64,000 nucleotides of DNA, from contig JAWKVP010000001.1 of the NCBI GenBank assembly GCA_041398005.1, forward strand, positions 124,001-188,000, in the 5' to 3' direction. The notes under the pieces are model-generated. The model had not been told where the DNA came from. It did no database searches and saw only the letters and a list, made by a program, of their open reading frames with translations. The translations under genes and the position numbers were made by a program. Numbering within the stretch: position 1 is the first letter of the stretch; each line of letters starts with the position of its first letter. The DNA comes from JAGREO01 sp020446285 (GTDB taxonomy: Bacteria > Pseudomonadota > Alphaproteobacteria > Geminicoccales > Geminicoccaceae). This document shows positions 24,253-33,481 of this stretch, one piece after another.

Positions 24253-25260
24253 TCAGCCGCCGAAATGCGGAACGACGCCGGACTTGCGCGAGAGATTGTG
24301 CTCGGCGCGGATCAGCCGCACCGTCCCGGTCTTCGAACGCATGACGATCGATTCGGTCATCAGATGATTGCCGACGCGGCGGATGCCCTTGAGCATGGTG
24401 CCGTCGGTGACGCCGGTGGCGGTGAACATCACATCGCCCTTCGCCAGCTCCTCGACACTATAGATGCGATCCAGATCCTCCACGCCCATGCGCTTGGCCC
24501 GCACCTTCTCCTCCTCGTTGCGAAAGGCGAGCTGGCCCTGAAACTGGCCGCCGATGCAGCGAAGGGCGGCGGCGGCAAGCACACCCTCGGGAGCGCCGCC
24601 CGTGCCCATATAGATGTCGATGCCGCTGTCGGCACGCGAGGTGGCGATCACGCCGGCGACATCGCCGTCGCTGATGAGGCGGATGCGGGCGCCGGCGGCG
24701 CGCACGTCGGCGATGAGCTTTTCATGGCGCGGGCGATCGAGGATCAGCACCACCAGATCGGAGACATCGACATCCTTCGCCTCGGACAGCGCGGCCAGAT
24801 TCTCCGCCGGCGTGCGCCGGATGTCGATGACCCCCTCCGGCAGACCGCCGCCGACGGCGATCTTGTTCATGTAGGTATCGGGTGCGTTGAGAAAGCCGCC
24901 ATGCGGCGCCATGGCGAGACAGGCGATGGCGTTGGGGCCGCCCTTGGCGCAGATGGTGGTTCCTTCGAGCGGATCGAGGGCGATATCCACCTTCGGCCCC
25001 TTGCCGGTGCCCACCTTCTCGCCGATGTAGAGCATCGGCGCCTCGTCGCGCTCGCCCTCGCCGATGACCACCGTGCCGTCGATATCGAGGACGTTGAGCG
25101 CATTGCGCATCGCATCCACCGCCGCCTGGTCCGCCGCCTTCTCGTCGCCCCGGCCCATGAGCGTGGAGGCGGCCAGTGCCGCGGCCTCGCTGACACGCAC
25201 GCTGTCCAGCGCCATGTTGCGGTCTTCGCTCTGATATTCGACGACGTTGAAATCGCTCAT
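24253..25260 (-). CDS. glpX: Class II fructose-1,6-bisphosphatase
   Basis: The 335-residue protein shows GEGERDEAPMLYIGE and ALDPLEGTT, the lithium-sensitive phosphatase metal sites of the GlpX class, plus a glycine-rich GTGGAPEGVLAAAAL block. It hydrolyses fructose 1,6-bisphosphate in gluconeogenesis and the Calvin cycle. ATG 25260 (MSDFNVV) is chosen because AAGGAG stands six bases upstream; the ATG at 25275 would place that site inside the gene. Confidence 0.95.
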   Translation of the reverse strand: MSDFNVVEYQSEDRNMALDSVRVSEAAALAASTLMGRGDEKAADQAAVDAMRNALNVLDIDGTVVIGEGERDEAPMLYIGEKVGTGKGPKVDIALDPLEGTTICAKGGPNAIACLAMAPHGGFLNAPDTYMNKIAVGGGLPEGVIDIRRTPAENLAALSEAKDVDVSDLVVLILDRPRHEKLIADVRAAGARIRLISDGDVAGVIATSRADSGIDIYMGTGGAPEGVLAAAALRCIGGQFQGQLAFRNEEEKVRAKRMGVEDLDRIYSVEELAKGDVMFTATGVTDGTMLKGIRRVGNHLMTESIVMRSKTGTVRLIRAEHNLSRKSGVVPHFGG

Positions 25261-25314
25261 CTCGTACTCCTTCAATGGCGCGACCGCGAAAGGATGCCGT
25301 CCCGCGCACTCCTG

Positions 25315-26613
25315 TCAGGTCGGTTCGATGCGTATCATACGGGGCGGCTCGATCACCGCCTCCAGCCGGCCGATGGCGTCGAGCGCGTCGACCATCGCCG
25401 CCTCGCCCGCCTCGTGACTGGTGAACACGATGGGCACCTGCTGGCCCGGATTGCGGCCGCGCTGGATGAGCGCCTCGATGGAAATGTCATGGTCGCGCAG
25501 GACCGCCGCGACATCGGCCAGCACGCCCGGCCGGTCGAGCACCATCAACCGTATGTAGTAGCAGCCGCGATGCGCGCTCATCGGCGCCAGCGGATGATCG
25601 GCGAGCCGCCCGGCGGGAACGCCCAGCACCGGCAGGCAGACGCCGCGGGCGATATCGACGATGTCGGAGACGACCGCCGACGCCGTGGGACCGCCACCCG
25701 CGCCGCGCCCCTCGTGCATCACCGCATCGACATCGTCACCGGTGATCTCCACCGCATTCAGCACGCCATCGACGCGGGCGATGGGGGCGGTGACCGGCAC
25801 CATGCACGGATGCAGCCGCTGTTCGAGCCCCGTATCGGTCATCCGCGCGATGCCCAGAAGCTTGATCCGGTAGCCCAGTTCCTCGGCGAAGGCGATATCG
25901 AGGGCGCTCACATGGCGGATGCCCTCGACATGGATGGCCTCGAAACGCGGCCGGCCGCCATAGGCGAGCGCTGCGAGCAAGGCCAGCTTGTGCGCGGCGT
26001 CGATGCCATCGACATCGAAGCTCGGGTCGGCCTCGGCGTAACCAAGCGCCTGCGCCTCGTCGAGCACCTCCTGGAAATCGCGGCCGCTCTCGCGCATCGT
26101 TGAAAGAATGTAGTTGCAGGTGCCGTTGAGAATGCCCTGCACCTTGACGATGCTGTTGGCGGCAAGGCCCTCGCGCAGCGACTTGACGATGGGAATGCCA
26201 CCCGCGACCGCCGCCTCGAAGCCGAGATGCACCCCCTTGCTTTCGGCGATCGCCGCGAGTTGCAGACCGTGATGGGCGAGCAGCGCCTTGTTGGCGGTCA
26301 CCAGAGGCTTGCCGGCGTCGAGCGCCATGCGGCAGACATCCAGCGCCACGCCGTCGGAACCGCCGATCAGCTCGACCACCAGATCGACATTCGCGTCGCC
26401 GACGAGATCGCGCGCATCCCCGTGCCAGGTGCAATCCGAAAGGTCGCAGCCCCGCTCGCGGCCCCGCTCGCGCGCGCTCACCGCCGTCACCGCGATGCGG
26501 CGGCCCGTACGTTGCGCCAGAAGATCGCCCTTGCGGCGGATCAGGTCGACCGTGGCCGCACCCACCGTGCCGAGCCCGGCCACACCGATTTTCAGCAATT
26601 CATCATTCGCCAT
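25315..26613 (-). CDS. hom: Homoserine dehydrogenase
   Basis: The 432-residue monofunctional enzyme has an NAD(P) motif (GVAGLGTVGAATVDLI), the catalytic block GGIPIVKSLREG / GILNGTCNYILS (about 145-175), YAEADPSFDVDG, and a C-terminal ACT domain (about 350-430) for threonine feedback. It makes homoserine for threonine, methionine and isoleucine. It lies directly behind the aminotransferase gene (three bases apart), and the two are commonly paired in alphaproteobacteria. Confidence 0.96.
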   Translation of the reverse strand: MANDELLKIGVAGLGTVGAATVDLIRRKGDLLAQRTGRRIAVTAVSARERGRERGCDLSDCTWHGDARDLVGDANVDLVVELIGGSDGVALDVCRMALDAGKPLVTANKALLAHHGLQLAAIAESKGVHLGFEAAVAGGIPIVKSLREGLAANSIVKVQGILNGTCNYILSTMRESGRDFQEVLDEAQALGYAEADPSFDVDGIDAAHKLALLAALAYGGRPRFEAIHVEGIRHVSALDIAFAEELGYRIKLLGIARMTDTGLEQRLHPCMVPVTAPIARVDGVLNAVEITGDDVDAVMHEGRGAGGGPTASAVVSDIVDIARGVCLPVLGVPAGRLADHPLAPMSAHRGCYYIRLMVLDRPGVLADVAAVLRDHDISIEALIQRGRNPGQQVPIVFTSHEAGEAAMVDALDAIGRLEAVIEPPRMIRIEPT

Positions 26614-26616
26614 CGA

Positions 26617-27834
26617 TCACGCCACCGCCCGGCTGGGGCCGGTCTCCGGCTCGCCGCCGGCCCGTTTGAGAAATTCGCGGATATTGCGCACCGCCTGCCG
26701 CAACCGGTGACGGTTCTCGACCAGCGCCATGCGGACATACCCCTCGCCATACTCACCAAAGCCGATGCCCGGCGAGACGGCGACATCCGCCTCCTCGAGC
26801 AGCAGCTTGGAAAAGGCGAGCGAGCCCATGGGCCGGAACGCCTCGGGCAGGGGCGCCCAGCAGAACATCGTCGCCGGTGGCTTCGGCACGTCCCAGCCCG
26901 CCTTGGCGAGCCCGTCCACCAGCACGTCACGCCGTTCGCGATAGAGCGTGCGCGCCGCCTCCACACAATCCTGCGGACCGTTCAGCGCCGCGACCGCCGC
27001 CACCTGGATCGGCGTGAAGGCGCCATAGTCGAGATAGGACTTGATCCGGGTGAGCGCGCCGACCAGCCGGGAATTGCCGGCGGCGAAGCCGATCCGCCAG
27101 CCGGGCATCGAATAGGTCTTCGACAGGCTGGAAAACTCGACGGCAACGTCGCGCGCGCCCTCGATCTCGAGGATGGAGGGCGGCGGCTCCTCGAAATAGA
27201 TTTCGGCATAGGCGATGTCGGAGAGGATGAACATCTCGCGCCTGCGCGCGAACGCCACCGCCTCGCGATAGAAGTCGTGACCGACCGTGAGCGCCGTCGG
27301 ATTGGAGGGAAAGTTGAGGATCATGGCCGAGGGTGCCGGCACCGAATGCTCCGCCGCGCGCGCGATCTCGGCCATCAGGTCGATGCCCGGACCGAACGGG
27401 ATGTGGCGTATGCCGGCACCGGCGATGATGAAGCCGTAGGGATGGATCGGATAGCTCGGATTGGGAACGAGGATCGTGTCGCCCGGTGCGGTGATCGCCT
27501 GCGCCAGATTGGCCAGCCCCTCCTTCGAGCCGAGCGTGACGCAGATCTCGCGCTCGGGGTCCAGTTTCACCCCGAAACGCCGGTCGTAATATCCCTGCAG
27601 CGCGCGGCGCAGTCCGGGGATGCCGCGCGAGGTCGAATAGCGGTGGGTCTTGCCGTCGCGCACGGTCTCGACCAGCTTCTCGACGATATGCGCCGGCGTG
27701 GCGCCATCGGGATTGCCCATGCCGAGGTCGATGATGTCGCGCCCGGCCGCGCGTGCCGCCGCCTTCATCTGGTTGACTTCGGCGAAGACATAGGGAGGCA
27801 GGCGGCGGATGCGGTGAAACTCGATATCTCTCAT
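26617..27834 (-). CDS. Class I/II aminotransferase (AlaC / LL-diaminopimelate aminotransferase-like)
   Basis: The 405-residue PLP enzyme shows DLGMGNPDGATP at the start, the cofactor region PSNPT and the Schiff-base Lys in SSLSKTYSMPGWRIGF (about 238). It is closest to the AlaC/DapL-like group usually placed before hom, where it is thought to make alanine or aspartate-family amino acids. ATG 27834 (MRDIEFHRI) is used; the longer open frame upstream runs through a tandem repeat. It is divergent from phaC with one lipoprotein gene between them. Confidence 0.9.
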   Translation of the reverse strand: MRDIEFHRIRRLPPYVFAEVNQMKAAARAAGRDIIDLGMGNPDGATPAHIVEKLVETVRDGKTHRYSTSRGIPGLRRALQGYYDRRFGVKLDPEREICVTLGSKEGLANLAQAITAPGDTILVPNPSYPIHPYGFIIAGAGIRHIPFGPGIDLMAEIARAAEHSVPAPSAMILNFPSNPTALTVGHDFYREAVAFARRREMFILSDIAYAEIYFEEPPPSILEIEGARDVAVEFSSLSKTYSMPGWRIGFAAGNSRLVGALTRIKSYLDYGAFTPIQVAAVAALNGPQDCVEAARTLYRERRDVLVDGLAKAGWDVPKPPATMFCWAPLPEAFRPMGSLAFSKLLLEEADVAVSPGIGFGEYGEGYVRMALVENRHRLRQAVRNIREFLKRAGGEPETGPSRAVA

Positions 27835-27877
27835 GACGAACCAGGCTGTCGAAGTGCGGCGGCGGCGAGCCGGGCGG

Positions 27878-27923
27878 TCATCCCCGGGCGCGCGATCATC
27901 CCCGGGCGCGATCGTCCCCGGGA
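27878..27923 (-). repeat. Short GC-rich tandem repeat before the aminotransferase gene
   Basis: Two and a half copies of a 16-18 base unit (tcatccccgggcgcg core, third copy tcgtccccggga) lie in the 127-base spacer upstream of the aminotransferase start. The role is unknown; a regulatory element or simple slippage repeat are both possible. Confidence 0.6.
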
Positions 27924-27961
27924 ATGTCACGGGACGCCCGCGGCGGACACCATGCGCCACC

Positions 27962-28897
27962 TCAGCCGCCAGTGGCCTCGGGATATACGACGACCGTCGC
28001 GCCAACACCACCGGTTTCGATGTCGATCCAGTTTCCCGGTATTCCCTGACGGACGAGGCGAATCGCCACGGCCCTCGCCCGGTCGATGGCGAGAACCGGC
28101 GGATCGCCGGCAGCGACCACGCGGGCGCCACGCCCCGCCCGCTGCAACCGGGCGGCGAAATTGCGGATGACGGTCTCCGCGTCGGGTTCGACGATATCGC
28201 TGCCGGCGGCGAATTCGACGGAGACATGGTCCGGCAGCGGCCCGTCACCGTCGGGCGGGGACAGGAAGACGACGGGCAGGTTCTCATAGCCCGTTTCGCC
28301 GGTTTCGGCCGCCTTGTCCGCACCGGCCTCCACCGGCGGTGCTGCGACCTGCGGTGGCGGTTCGGCCTGCGATGCCGGTTCCGGCGTCCCGCCGGCGGTT
28401 CCTCCCGCGGCCGGCTCGGGCGAGGTGACGGCGGCCGGCTGGAGCCGTTCGAGCGTGTCGAGGAAATCGCCGAGAGAGCCATCGTCCTCATCCTGTTCGA
28501 TGGCCTCCTCGACGAAGACGGTCGCGGGTTCGGGTGGCGGTTCGGGCTCCTCGCCCTCCTGCCGTGCGGGCGCCGGCAGCGGCACCGCCGGATCCGGTGG
28601 CACCTGCCGCAATCCGGCCTCGCGGCGGAGCTCCTGTCCGTCGTAGCGGGCGTTCTGGCGATCGGCGACGAGCCCTTCGCGGATCTCGCGTTCCTGGCGC
28701 AGATCATAGCTCAGATTGGGCCGCGCCGGCACATCCGCGAGCCTCGGGAACGCCTCCTCGCCGGCGCCCGTGTCGCTCGCCGCCGGGGCCTCCGGACGCT
28801 CGGGAAAGGAGGGATCGAAGCCGGCGCAGGAGGTCAGCAGCGCGAGCGCCAGCGTTGCAGCGCAACACGATCCCCTGAAAATCGTCCCGGTTCTCAT
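27962..28897 (-). CDS. Lipoprotein with OmpA-like C-terminal region
   Basis: The 311-residue protein has a signal with lipobox LTSC (ALALLTSCAGF). Residues about 55-100 (ARPNLSYDLRQEREIREGLV then ADRQNARYDGQELRR) form a conserved-looking amphipathic block. A long proline/glutamate-rich spacer follows, then a C-terminal part (VSVEFAAGSDIVEPDAETVI) that resembles the OmpA/MotB peptidoglycan-binding fold. Similar proteins sit beside alaC-hom in related genomes. An envelope-anchoring role is inferred. It is followed on the same strand by the aminotransferase gene after 127 bases. Confidence 0.72.
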   Translation of the reverse strand: MRTGTIFRGSCCAATLALALLTSCAGFDPSFPERPEAPAASDTGAGEEAFPRLADVPARPNLSYDLRQEREIREGLVADRQNARYDGQELRREAGLRQVPPDPAVPLPAPARQEGEEPEPPPEPATVFVEEAIEQDEDDGSLGDFLDTLERLQPAAVTSPEPAAGGTAGGTPEPASQAEPPPQVAAPPVEAGADKAAETGETGYENLPVVFLSPPDGDGPLPDHVSVEFAAGSDIVEPDAETVIRNFAARLQRAGRGARVVAAGDPPVLAIDRARAVAIRLVRQGIPGNWIDIETGGVGATVVVYPEATGG

Positions 28898-29119
28898 GCG
28901 GATGCGTCACTCATGCATGTGTCTTTCCAGCGTTGCCCGGTTGGCGGCATGACATCGTTCGGTTTATAGAGGCATCCACGCAGCGCCTCGCTGCAGGTGC
29001 GAAAGGCAGCACTGCCCGCGGGGCGGGCTGCTTCACCGTTCGCCCGAGGACGATGATCGCCTCGACGGTGAACCCGCGGATACCCCAGCGGCAACGTCGA
29101 GAGAATAAGGGAAGTTTCC

Positions 29120-30916
29120 ATGGACAAGCAACAGCAAGCAGCCGGATCGAATCCGGAGCAGCTGGTCGACATCATGAGCGATATTGCCCAGCGCTCGCAG
29201 TCGATCGTCGAGGATTTCATCAATCGTCAGGCGGCGAACGGCACCAGCGGGCCTAGTCCGGAGATGAACCAGCTCGGCGCCGCCTTCATGGAGCTGACCG
29301 CGCGGATGATGGCCAATCCGGCGGAGATGATGCGCGCCCAGTTCGCGCTGTGGCAGGACTACATGCGCTTGTGGCAATCCACCGCGCAGCGGATGATGGG
29401 ACAGGAGCCGGAGCCGGTGATCGCGCCCGAGCGCGGCGACCGCCGGTTCAAGGATCCGGCCTGGAACGACAATCTCCTCTTCGACTTCATCAAGCAGTCC
29501 TACCTGCTGTCCTCGCGCTATGTGCTCGATGCCACCTCGAGCGAGGATCACGGGCTCGACCGCAAGACGCAGCAGAAGGTCGAGTTCTACACCCGGCAGT
29601 TCGTCGATGCGCTCGCCCCGTCCAATTTCGTCATGACCAATCCCGAGGTGTTGCGCACCACGGTCGAGAGCCGTGGCGAGAACCTGCTCAAGGGCCTGCA
29701 GAACATGCTGGGCGATCTCGAGGCGGGCAAGGGCAAGCTCAAGATCAGCATGACCGACATGGACGCCTTCGAGGTCGGCAAGAACATCGCCACCACGCCC
29801 GGCAAGGTCGTCTTCCAGAACGAGCTCATGCAGCTCCTGCAATACGAGCCGACCACCGAACAGGTGCAGATCCGCCCGCTGATGATCGTGCCGCCCTGGA
29901 TCAACAAGTTCTACATCCTCGACCTGCAGGCCAAGAACAGCTTCATCAAGTTTGCCGTGGACCAGGGCTTTACGGTCTTCGTCCTGTCATGGGTCAATCC
30001 CGACGAGAAGCTCGCCCACAAGAGCTTCGAGGATTACATGTTCGAGGGTCCGCTGGCCGCGCTCGACGCCATCGAGAAGGCCACCGGCCAGAAGGATGTC
30101 ACCGCCATCGGCTACTGTCTCGGCGGCACCCTCATGGCCGCCACCCAGGCCTACATGACGGCGAAGAAGGACAACCGGATCAAGGCGCTGACCTTCTTCA
30201 CCACCATGGTCGACTTCACCGATCCGGGCGAGCTCGGCGTGTTCATCGACGAGGAACAGCTCGCCGGCATCGAGGAGATGATGACCAAGCGCGGCTTTCT
30301 CGACGGATCGGAGATGGCCACGACCTTCAACATGCTGCGCGCCAACGACCTGATCTGGTCGTTCGTGGTCAACAATTACCTGCTCGGCAAGGAGCCGTTT
30401 CCCTTCGACCTGCTCTACTGGAATTCCGATTCCACGCGCATGCCGGCGACCATGCACAGCTTCTATCTGCGCCGCTTCTATCACGAGAACCGGCTGATCG
30501 AGGCGGGCGGCGTCGAGCTTGGCGGCGAGCCCATCGACCTGAGGAAGATCCGCACGCCGGTCTACTGGGTCTCGACCAAGGAGGATCACATCGCCCCCTG
30601 GAAGAGCACCTATTCCGCGACCCAGCTCTACAAGGGCCAGAAGCGCTTCGTGCTCGCCGGTTCGGGGCACATTGCCGGCGTCATCAACCCGCCGGCCTCG
30701 GGCAAGTATGGCTACTGGACCAACGCCGCCCTGCCCGCCGACCCGGACGGCTGGTACGAGACCGCCACACAGAACGAAGGGTCCTGGTGGAACGACTGGG
30801 CCGAGTGGAACAAGGCCAAGTCCGGCAAGCTGGTCGACGCCCGCAAGCCCGGCGACGGCGAGCTGAAGGTGCTGGAGAACGCCCCCGGCAGCTACGTCGC
30901 CGGCAAGCCCGCCTGA
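29120..30916 (+). CDS. phaC: Class I poly(3-hydroxyalkanoate) synthase
   Basis: The 598-residue protein is of class I length. The lipase-like box GYCLGGTLMA (residue about 333) holds the catalytic Cys; Asp and His partners lie in STKEDHIAPW and GSGHIAGVINPP. RPLMIVPPWINKFYILDLQ and WVNPDEKLAHKSFEDYM are conserved in the family. It polymerises hydroxyacyl-CoA into storage granules. The N-terminal 90 residues are the variable granule-interaction part. It stands alone, divergent from the lipoprotein gene, and ends at a strong terminator; no phaA, phaB or phasin gene is beside it. Confidence 0.97.
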   Translation: MDKQQQAAGSNPEQLVDIMSDIAQRSQSIVEDFINRQAANGTSGPSPEMNQLGAAFMELTARMMANPAEMMRAQFALWQDYMRLWQSTAQRMMGQEPEPVIAPERGDRRFKDPAWNDNLLFDFIKQSYLLSSRYVLDATSSEDHGLDRKTQQKVEFYTRQFVDALAPSNFVMTNPEVLRTTVESRGENLLKGLQNMLGDLEAGKGKLKISMTDMDAFEVGKNIATTPGKVVFQNELMQLLQYEPTTEQVQIRPLMIVPPWINKFYILDLQAKNSFIKFAVDQGFTVFVLSWVNPDEKLAHKSFEDYMFEGPLAALDAIEKATGQKDVTAIGYCLGGTLMAATQAYMTAKKDNRIKALTFFTTMVDFTDPGELGVFIDEEQLAGIEEMMTKRGFLDGSEMATTFNMLRANDLIWSFVVNNYLLGKEPFPFDLLYWNSDSTRMPATMHSFYLRRFYHENRLIEAGGVELGGEPIDLRKIRTPVYWVSTKEDHIAPWKSTYSATQLYKGQKRFVLAGSGHIAGVINPPASGKYGYWTNAALPADPDGWYETATQNEGSWWNDWAEWNKAKSGKLVDARKPGDGELKVLENAPGSYVAGKPA

Positions 30917-30946
30917 ACGCACCACCACCCATCGAGCAAACACCTG

Positions 30947-30975
30947 AACGGGCGGATCAACGATCCGCCCGTTTT
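30947..30975 (+). terminator. Intrinsic terminator of phaC
   Basis: A perfect 12-bp stem (AACGGGCGGATC and GATCCGCCCGTT) with loop AAC ends in TTTT, 31 bases after the phaC stop. Confidence 0.9.
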
Positions 30976-31116
30976 CCATGGCAACATGCGCTACCTACCG
31001 CCCGATCCTGAAATCACTGATCTCCCCACCTCCCTTTCGCCCCGGTCCACCCCCCCGTAGCGACCTGATCCACTCCCTTCCCGTACGGAAGCACCGCCGC
31101 CAACTGACGGCCGGGT

Positions 31117-31155
31117 CAAGGGACCGCCACGGTCCCTTGCCTTCCTTCTTTTTTC
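31117..31155 (+). terminator. Second hairpin with pyrimidine-rich tail
   Basis: A nine-bp stem (CAAGGGACC and GGTCCCTTG, loop GCCAC) is followed by a T/C-rich tract that continues to about 31196. It lies 57 bases before the next gene, so it is either a backup phaC terminator or an attenuator in the leader of that gene. Confidence 0.55.
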
Positions 31156-31211
31156 CTATTCTTCCGACTTTTTTCCTTGCATCTGTCCTCCATCTCGCGC
31201 ATAAGGCGAGT

Positions 31212-31964
31212 ATGAACACGGCAGGTAACATTTCCGGACTGGTTTCCGATGCGCAGCGGCGACGTGTGGCGCGTTGGGGGATGTTGCGGTTGTTGCGTTT
31301 CTGCTGGTTCTGGGCGCTGGGTGACGAGGAGCGGGCTTGCCGTGAGTGTCGGTTGAATGCCCAACAGAACGACGAAACCGCTCGTATCAACCCGGTATAT
31401 CCCATCATCATCGCCTTTCAGGAGATGATGCGTGCGGCTGACGGTGTGGTCGCGACGTTGTGGCCGATGGCGGAAGAATGGTTTGCAGGTCTCAGCGAGC
31501 GGCTTTCGCAGCTGCCGGAAGCGCAGCGTCAGGAGCGGCTTGCATGGCTGGAATGGGCCGCGTCACGGAAGGGCCGATCGCCGCTGGAGCAGCTGTTTGA
31601 AACGGTTCTGCAGCGGATTTCGGGTGTGCCGCGCGAGGTGGCCCCGAGGCCCGACCGGCATGCCGGCATGACCGAGGCGGGGCTCGCGGCGCTGCAACTG
31701 CTCAAGGAGCGGGAGGCAGAGGAGCGCCGGTTGCGTGAGGGTGATGCGGAGCGGCGGCAGCGGCAATCCGGCCGTCGCGCGCTGATTGCAGACCTCGCCA
31801 GATGGCTCGCCGTTCACGTTCACCGCCTGGTCCCCGACCCGCACGCGATCCTGGCCGAACGCGGCCGCTTGCGCGACGCCGGGGACGCCGCCATCGCCGC
31901 GGCGACACGACCTGTATACAGCTTCCATGCCGACGATACGCGCGAGAGATTCCGAAAAGCCTGA
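31212..31964 (+). CDS. Hypothetical protein, 250 aa
   Basis: No family is recognised. The N-terminal third contains an aromatic, hydrophobic stretch (MLRLLRFCWFWALGDEERAC) with a nearby Cys pair (CRECR). The middle is helical and charged (LSQLPEAQRQERLAWLEWAA), and residues 155-200 are a probable coiled coil (LLKEREAEERRLREGDAERR). ATG 31212 is preceded by AAGGCGAG; the longer open frame upstream crosses the terminator-like hairpin. The first half is richer in T and in G-ending codons such as ttg than its neighbours, which could indicate recent acquisition. It stands alone between phaC and ccmC. Confidence 0.65.
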   Translation: MNTAGNISGLVSDAQRRRVARWGMLRLLRFCWFWALGDEERACRECRLNAQQNDETARINPVYPIIIAFQEMMRAADGVVATLWPMAEEWFAGLSERLSQLPEAQRQERLAWLEWAASRKGRSPLEQLFETVLQRISGVPREVAPRPDRHAGMTEAGLAALQLLKEREAEERRLREGDAERRQRQSGRRALIADLARWLAVHVHRLVPDPHAILAERGRLRDAGDAAIAAATRPVYSFHADDTRERFRKA

Positions 31965-32005
31965 TTGTATACAGGGCTTTTGCTCGCGGTGAATCTATAC
32001 AATTG
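31912..32005. promoter_or_regulatory. Cluster of TATACA boxes upstream of ccmC
   Basis: Three related elements occur within 94 bases: a perfect palindrome CTGTATACAG (31912-31921, inside the end of the previous gene), TTGTATACAG (31965-31974) and TCTATACAATTG (31994-32005). They are AT-rich in GC-rich DNA and precede ccmC by 70-170 bases. A repressor or activator operator array is possible. Confidence 0.35.
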
Positions 32006-32078
32006 GGGAATTTTGCCAGAGGCGTTCAGCGTTCTGCGGTGCTTTCAAGATGGCGGGCCAGCGGCTAGACTGTCGCCC

Positions 32079-32804
32079 ATGCACGCGCTCGCCAATCCCC
32101 TGCGCTTTCAGCGCCTCGCCGATGCGGTCCTGCCATGGGTCGCCTGGCCGACACTCGTCCTGACGCCGGTCGCCCTTTACTGGTCGCTGGTGGTGGCGCC
32201 CGCGGATTATCAGCAGGGAGAGGCGTACCGGATCATCTATGTGCATGTGCCGGCGGCATGGATGGCGACCTTCACCTATGTCATGGTCGCCGTCGCCAGT
32301 CTCGTGGGGCTGGTCTGGCGTCATCCGCTGGCAGAAGTCTCGGCGCGGGCGGCGGCACCGGTCGGAGCGGTGTTCACCGCGATCGCGCTCTTTACCGGTT
32401 CGGTCTGGGGCAAGCCCATGTGGGGGACATGGTGGGTCTGGGATGCGCGGCTGACATCCGTGCTGATCCTGTTTTTCCTCTATCTGGGGTATATCGCACT
32501 TCACGATGCTTTCGAGGATCCGGCGAGAGGTGCGCGGGCGGCCTCGATCCTCGCACTGGTCGGCGCGATCAACCTGCCGATCATCAAGTTTTCCGTCGAC
32601 TGGTGGAACACGCTGCATCAGCCCTCCTCGATCATGCGTCTGGACGGGCCGGCCATCGATGCGTCGATGCTCTATCCGCTGCTGTTGATGATCCTTCTCT
32701 TCAAGCTCTATCTGCTGACGGTGATGATCCTGCGGATCCGCCTTCACCTCGACGAGCGCAAGATCGTCAATCTGCGGCTCGGCACGCGGGACATGGCGGC
32801 CTGA
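32079..32804 (+). CDS. ccmC: Haem exporter / cytochrome c maturation protein CcmC
   Basis: This 241-residue membrane protein has six hydrophobic helices and the tryptophan-rich haem-handling motif WGTWWVWDARLTS between helices 3 and 4. Conserved His residues lie in the loops (VHVPAAWMA before it, WNTLHQPSS after it). It presents haem to CcmE in the periplasm. ATG 32079 (MHALANPL) gives the normal length; the frame is open further upstream. Usual neighbours ccmA, ccmB, ccmD and ccmE are absent, so it sits apart from the rest of the system that the cytochromes here need. Confidence 0.94.
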   Translation: MHALANPLRFQRLADAVLPWVAWPTLVLTPVALYWSLVVAPADYQQGEAYRIIYVHVPAAWMATFTYVMVAVASLVGLVWRHPLAEVSARAAAPVGAVFTAIALFTGSVWGKPMWGTWWVWDARLTSVLILFFLYLGYIALHDAFEDPARGARAASILALVGAINLPIIKFSVDWWNTLHQPSSIMRLDGPAIDASMLYPLLLMILLFKLYLLTVMILRIRLHLDERKIVNLRLGTRDMAA

Positions 32805-32948
32805 CCGCTCCGGAGCTGCCGCCTGACGGTTGCCGCCCGAAACAATCCGTCAACCTCTCGTTAAATTCATATAACAAGATTCCCATTGGCAGCGCCTCGA
32901 CGTGCGGTTAAGCGAGCGTCATCCTCTTCAACGCACGCAGGAAATCGC

Positions 32949-33380
32949 ATGCTCCAGGAATTCAAGGAATTCGCCCTCAAGGGCAATGTGCTCGACATGG
33001 CGGTCGGCATCATCATCGGCGCGGCCTTCACCACCATCGTCACCTCGCTGGTCGATGACGTCCTGATGCCGCCCATCGGCATGATTCTCGGCGGTATCGA
33101 TTTCTCGAACTACTACATCAACCTTTCCGGTCAGGAGATCAGCTCGCTGGCCGCAGCGAGGGATGCCGGCCAGCCCGTCATCGCCTACGGCAATTTCATC
33201 AACGCAATGATCAAGTTCCTGATCGTCGCCTTCGCGCTCTTCCTGATCGTCAAGAACATCAACAATCTGAAGAAGATGATGGAAAAGGACGAGGAGAAGG
33301 CCGCCGACGAGGCACCGCCGCCGCGCAACGAGGTGCTGCTCGAGGAAATCCGCGACGCGATCCGCTCGCGCAACGGCTGA
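32949..33380 (+). CDS. mscL: Large-conductance mechanosensitive channel
   Basis: The 143-residue protein starts with the MscL amphipathic helix and TM1 (FALKGNVLDMAVGIIIGAAF), has TM2 (MIKFLIVAFALFLIVKNIN) and a charged cytoplasmic helix at the end. It opens under membrane tension to release solutes during osmotic downshock. ATG 32949 fixes the usual N terminus. It is convergent with an SDR gene. Confidence 0.97.
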   Translation: MLQEFKEFALKGNVLDMAVGIIIGAAFTTIVTSLVDDVLMPPIGMILGGIDFSNYYINLSGQEISSLAAARDAGQPVIAYGNFINAMIKFLIVAFALFLIVKNINNLKKMMEKDEEKAADEAPPPRNEVLLEEIRDAIRSRNG

Positions 33381-33481
33381 CCCCGTTCGTTTGCGTTCCG
33401 CACCGCGCCGCCTCAAAGCGGGCCGGTGCGGCGCGATCCGCTTCCCTCACACCCGCCGCGGGACGGCGCTTTCGTCGCGGA

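Noticed and set aside
24217..26103. Plus-strand open frame of 628 codons opposite glpX and hom
   Set aside because: It is a shadow of high-GC genes: His/Arg/Asp-rich composition, no family motifs, while the minus strand carries clear enzymes.
26227..28170. Plus-strand open frame of 647 codons opposite hom and the aminotransferase
   Set aside because: Shadow frame with no motifs; the minus-strand genes have all catalytic residues.
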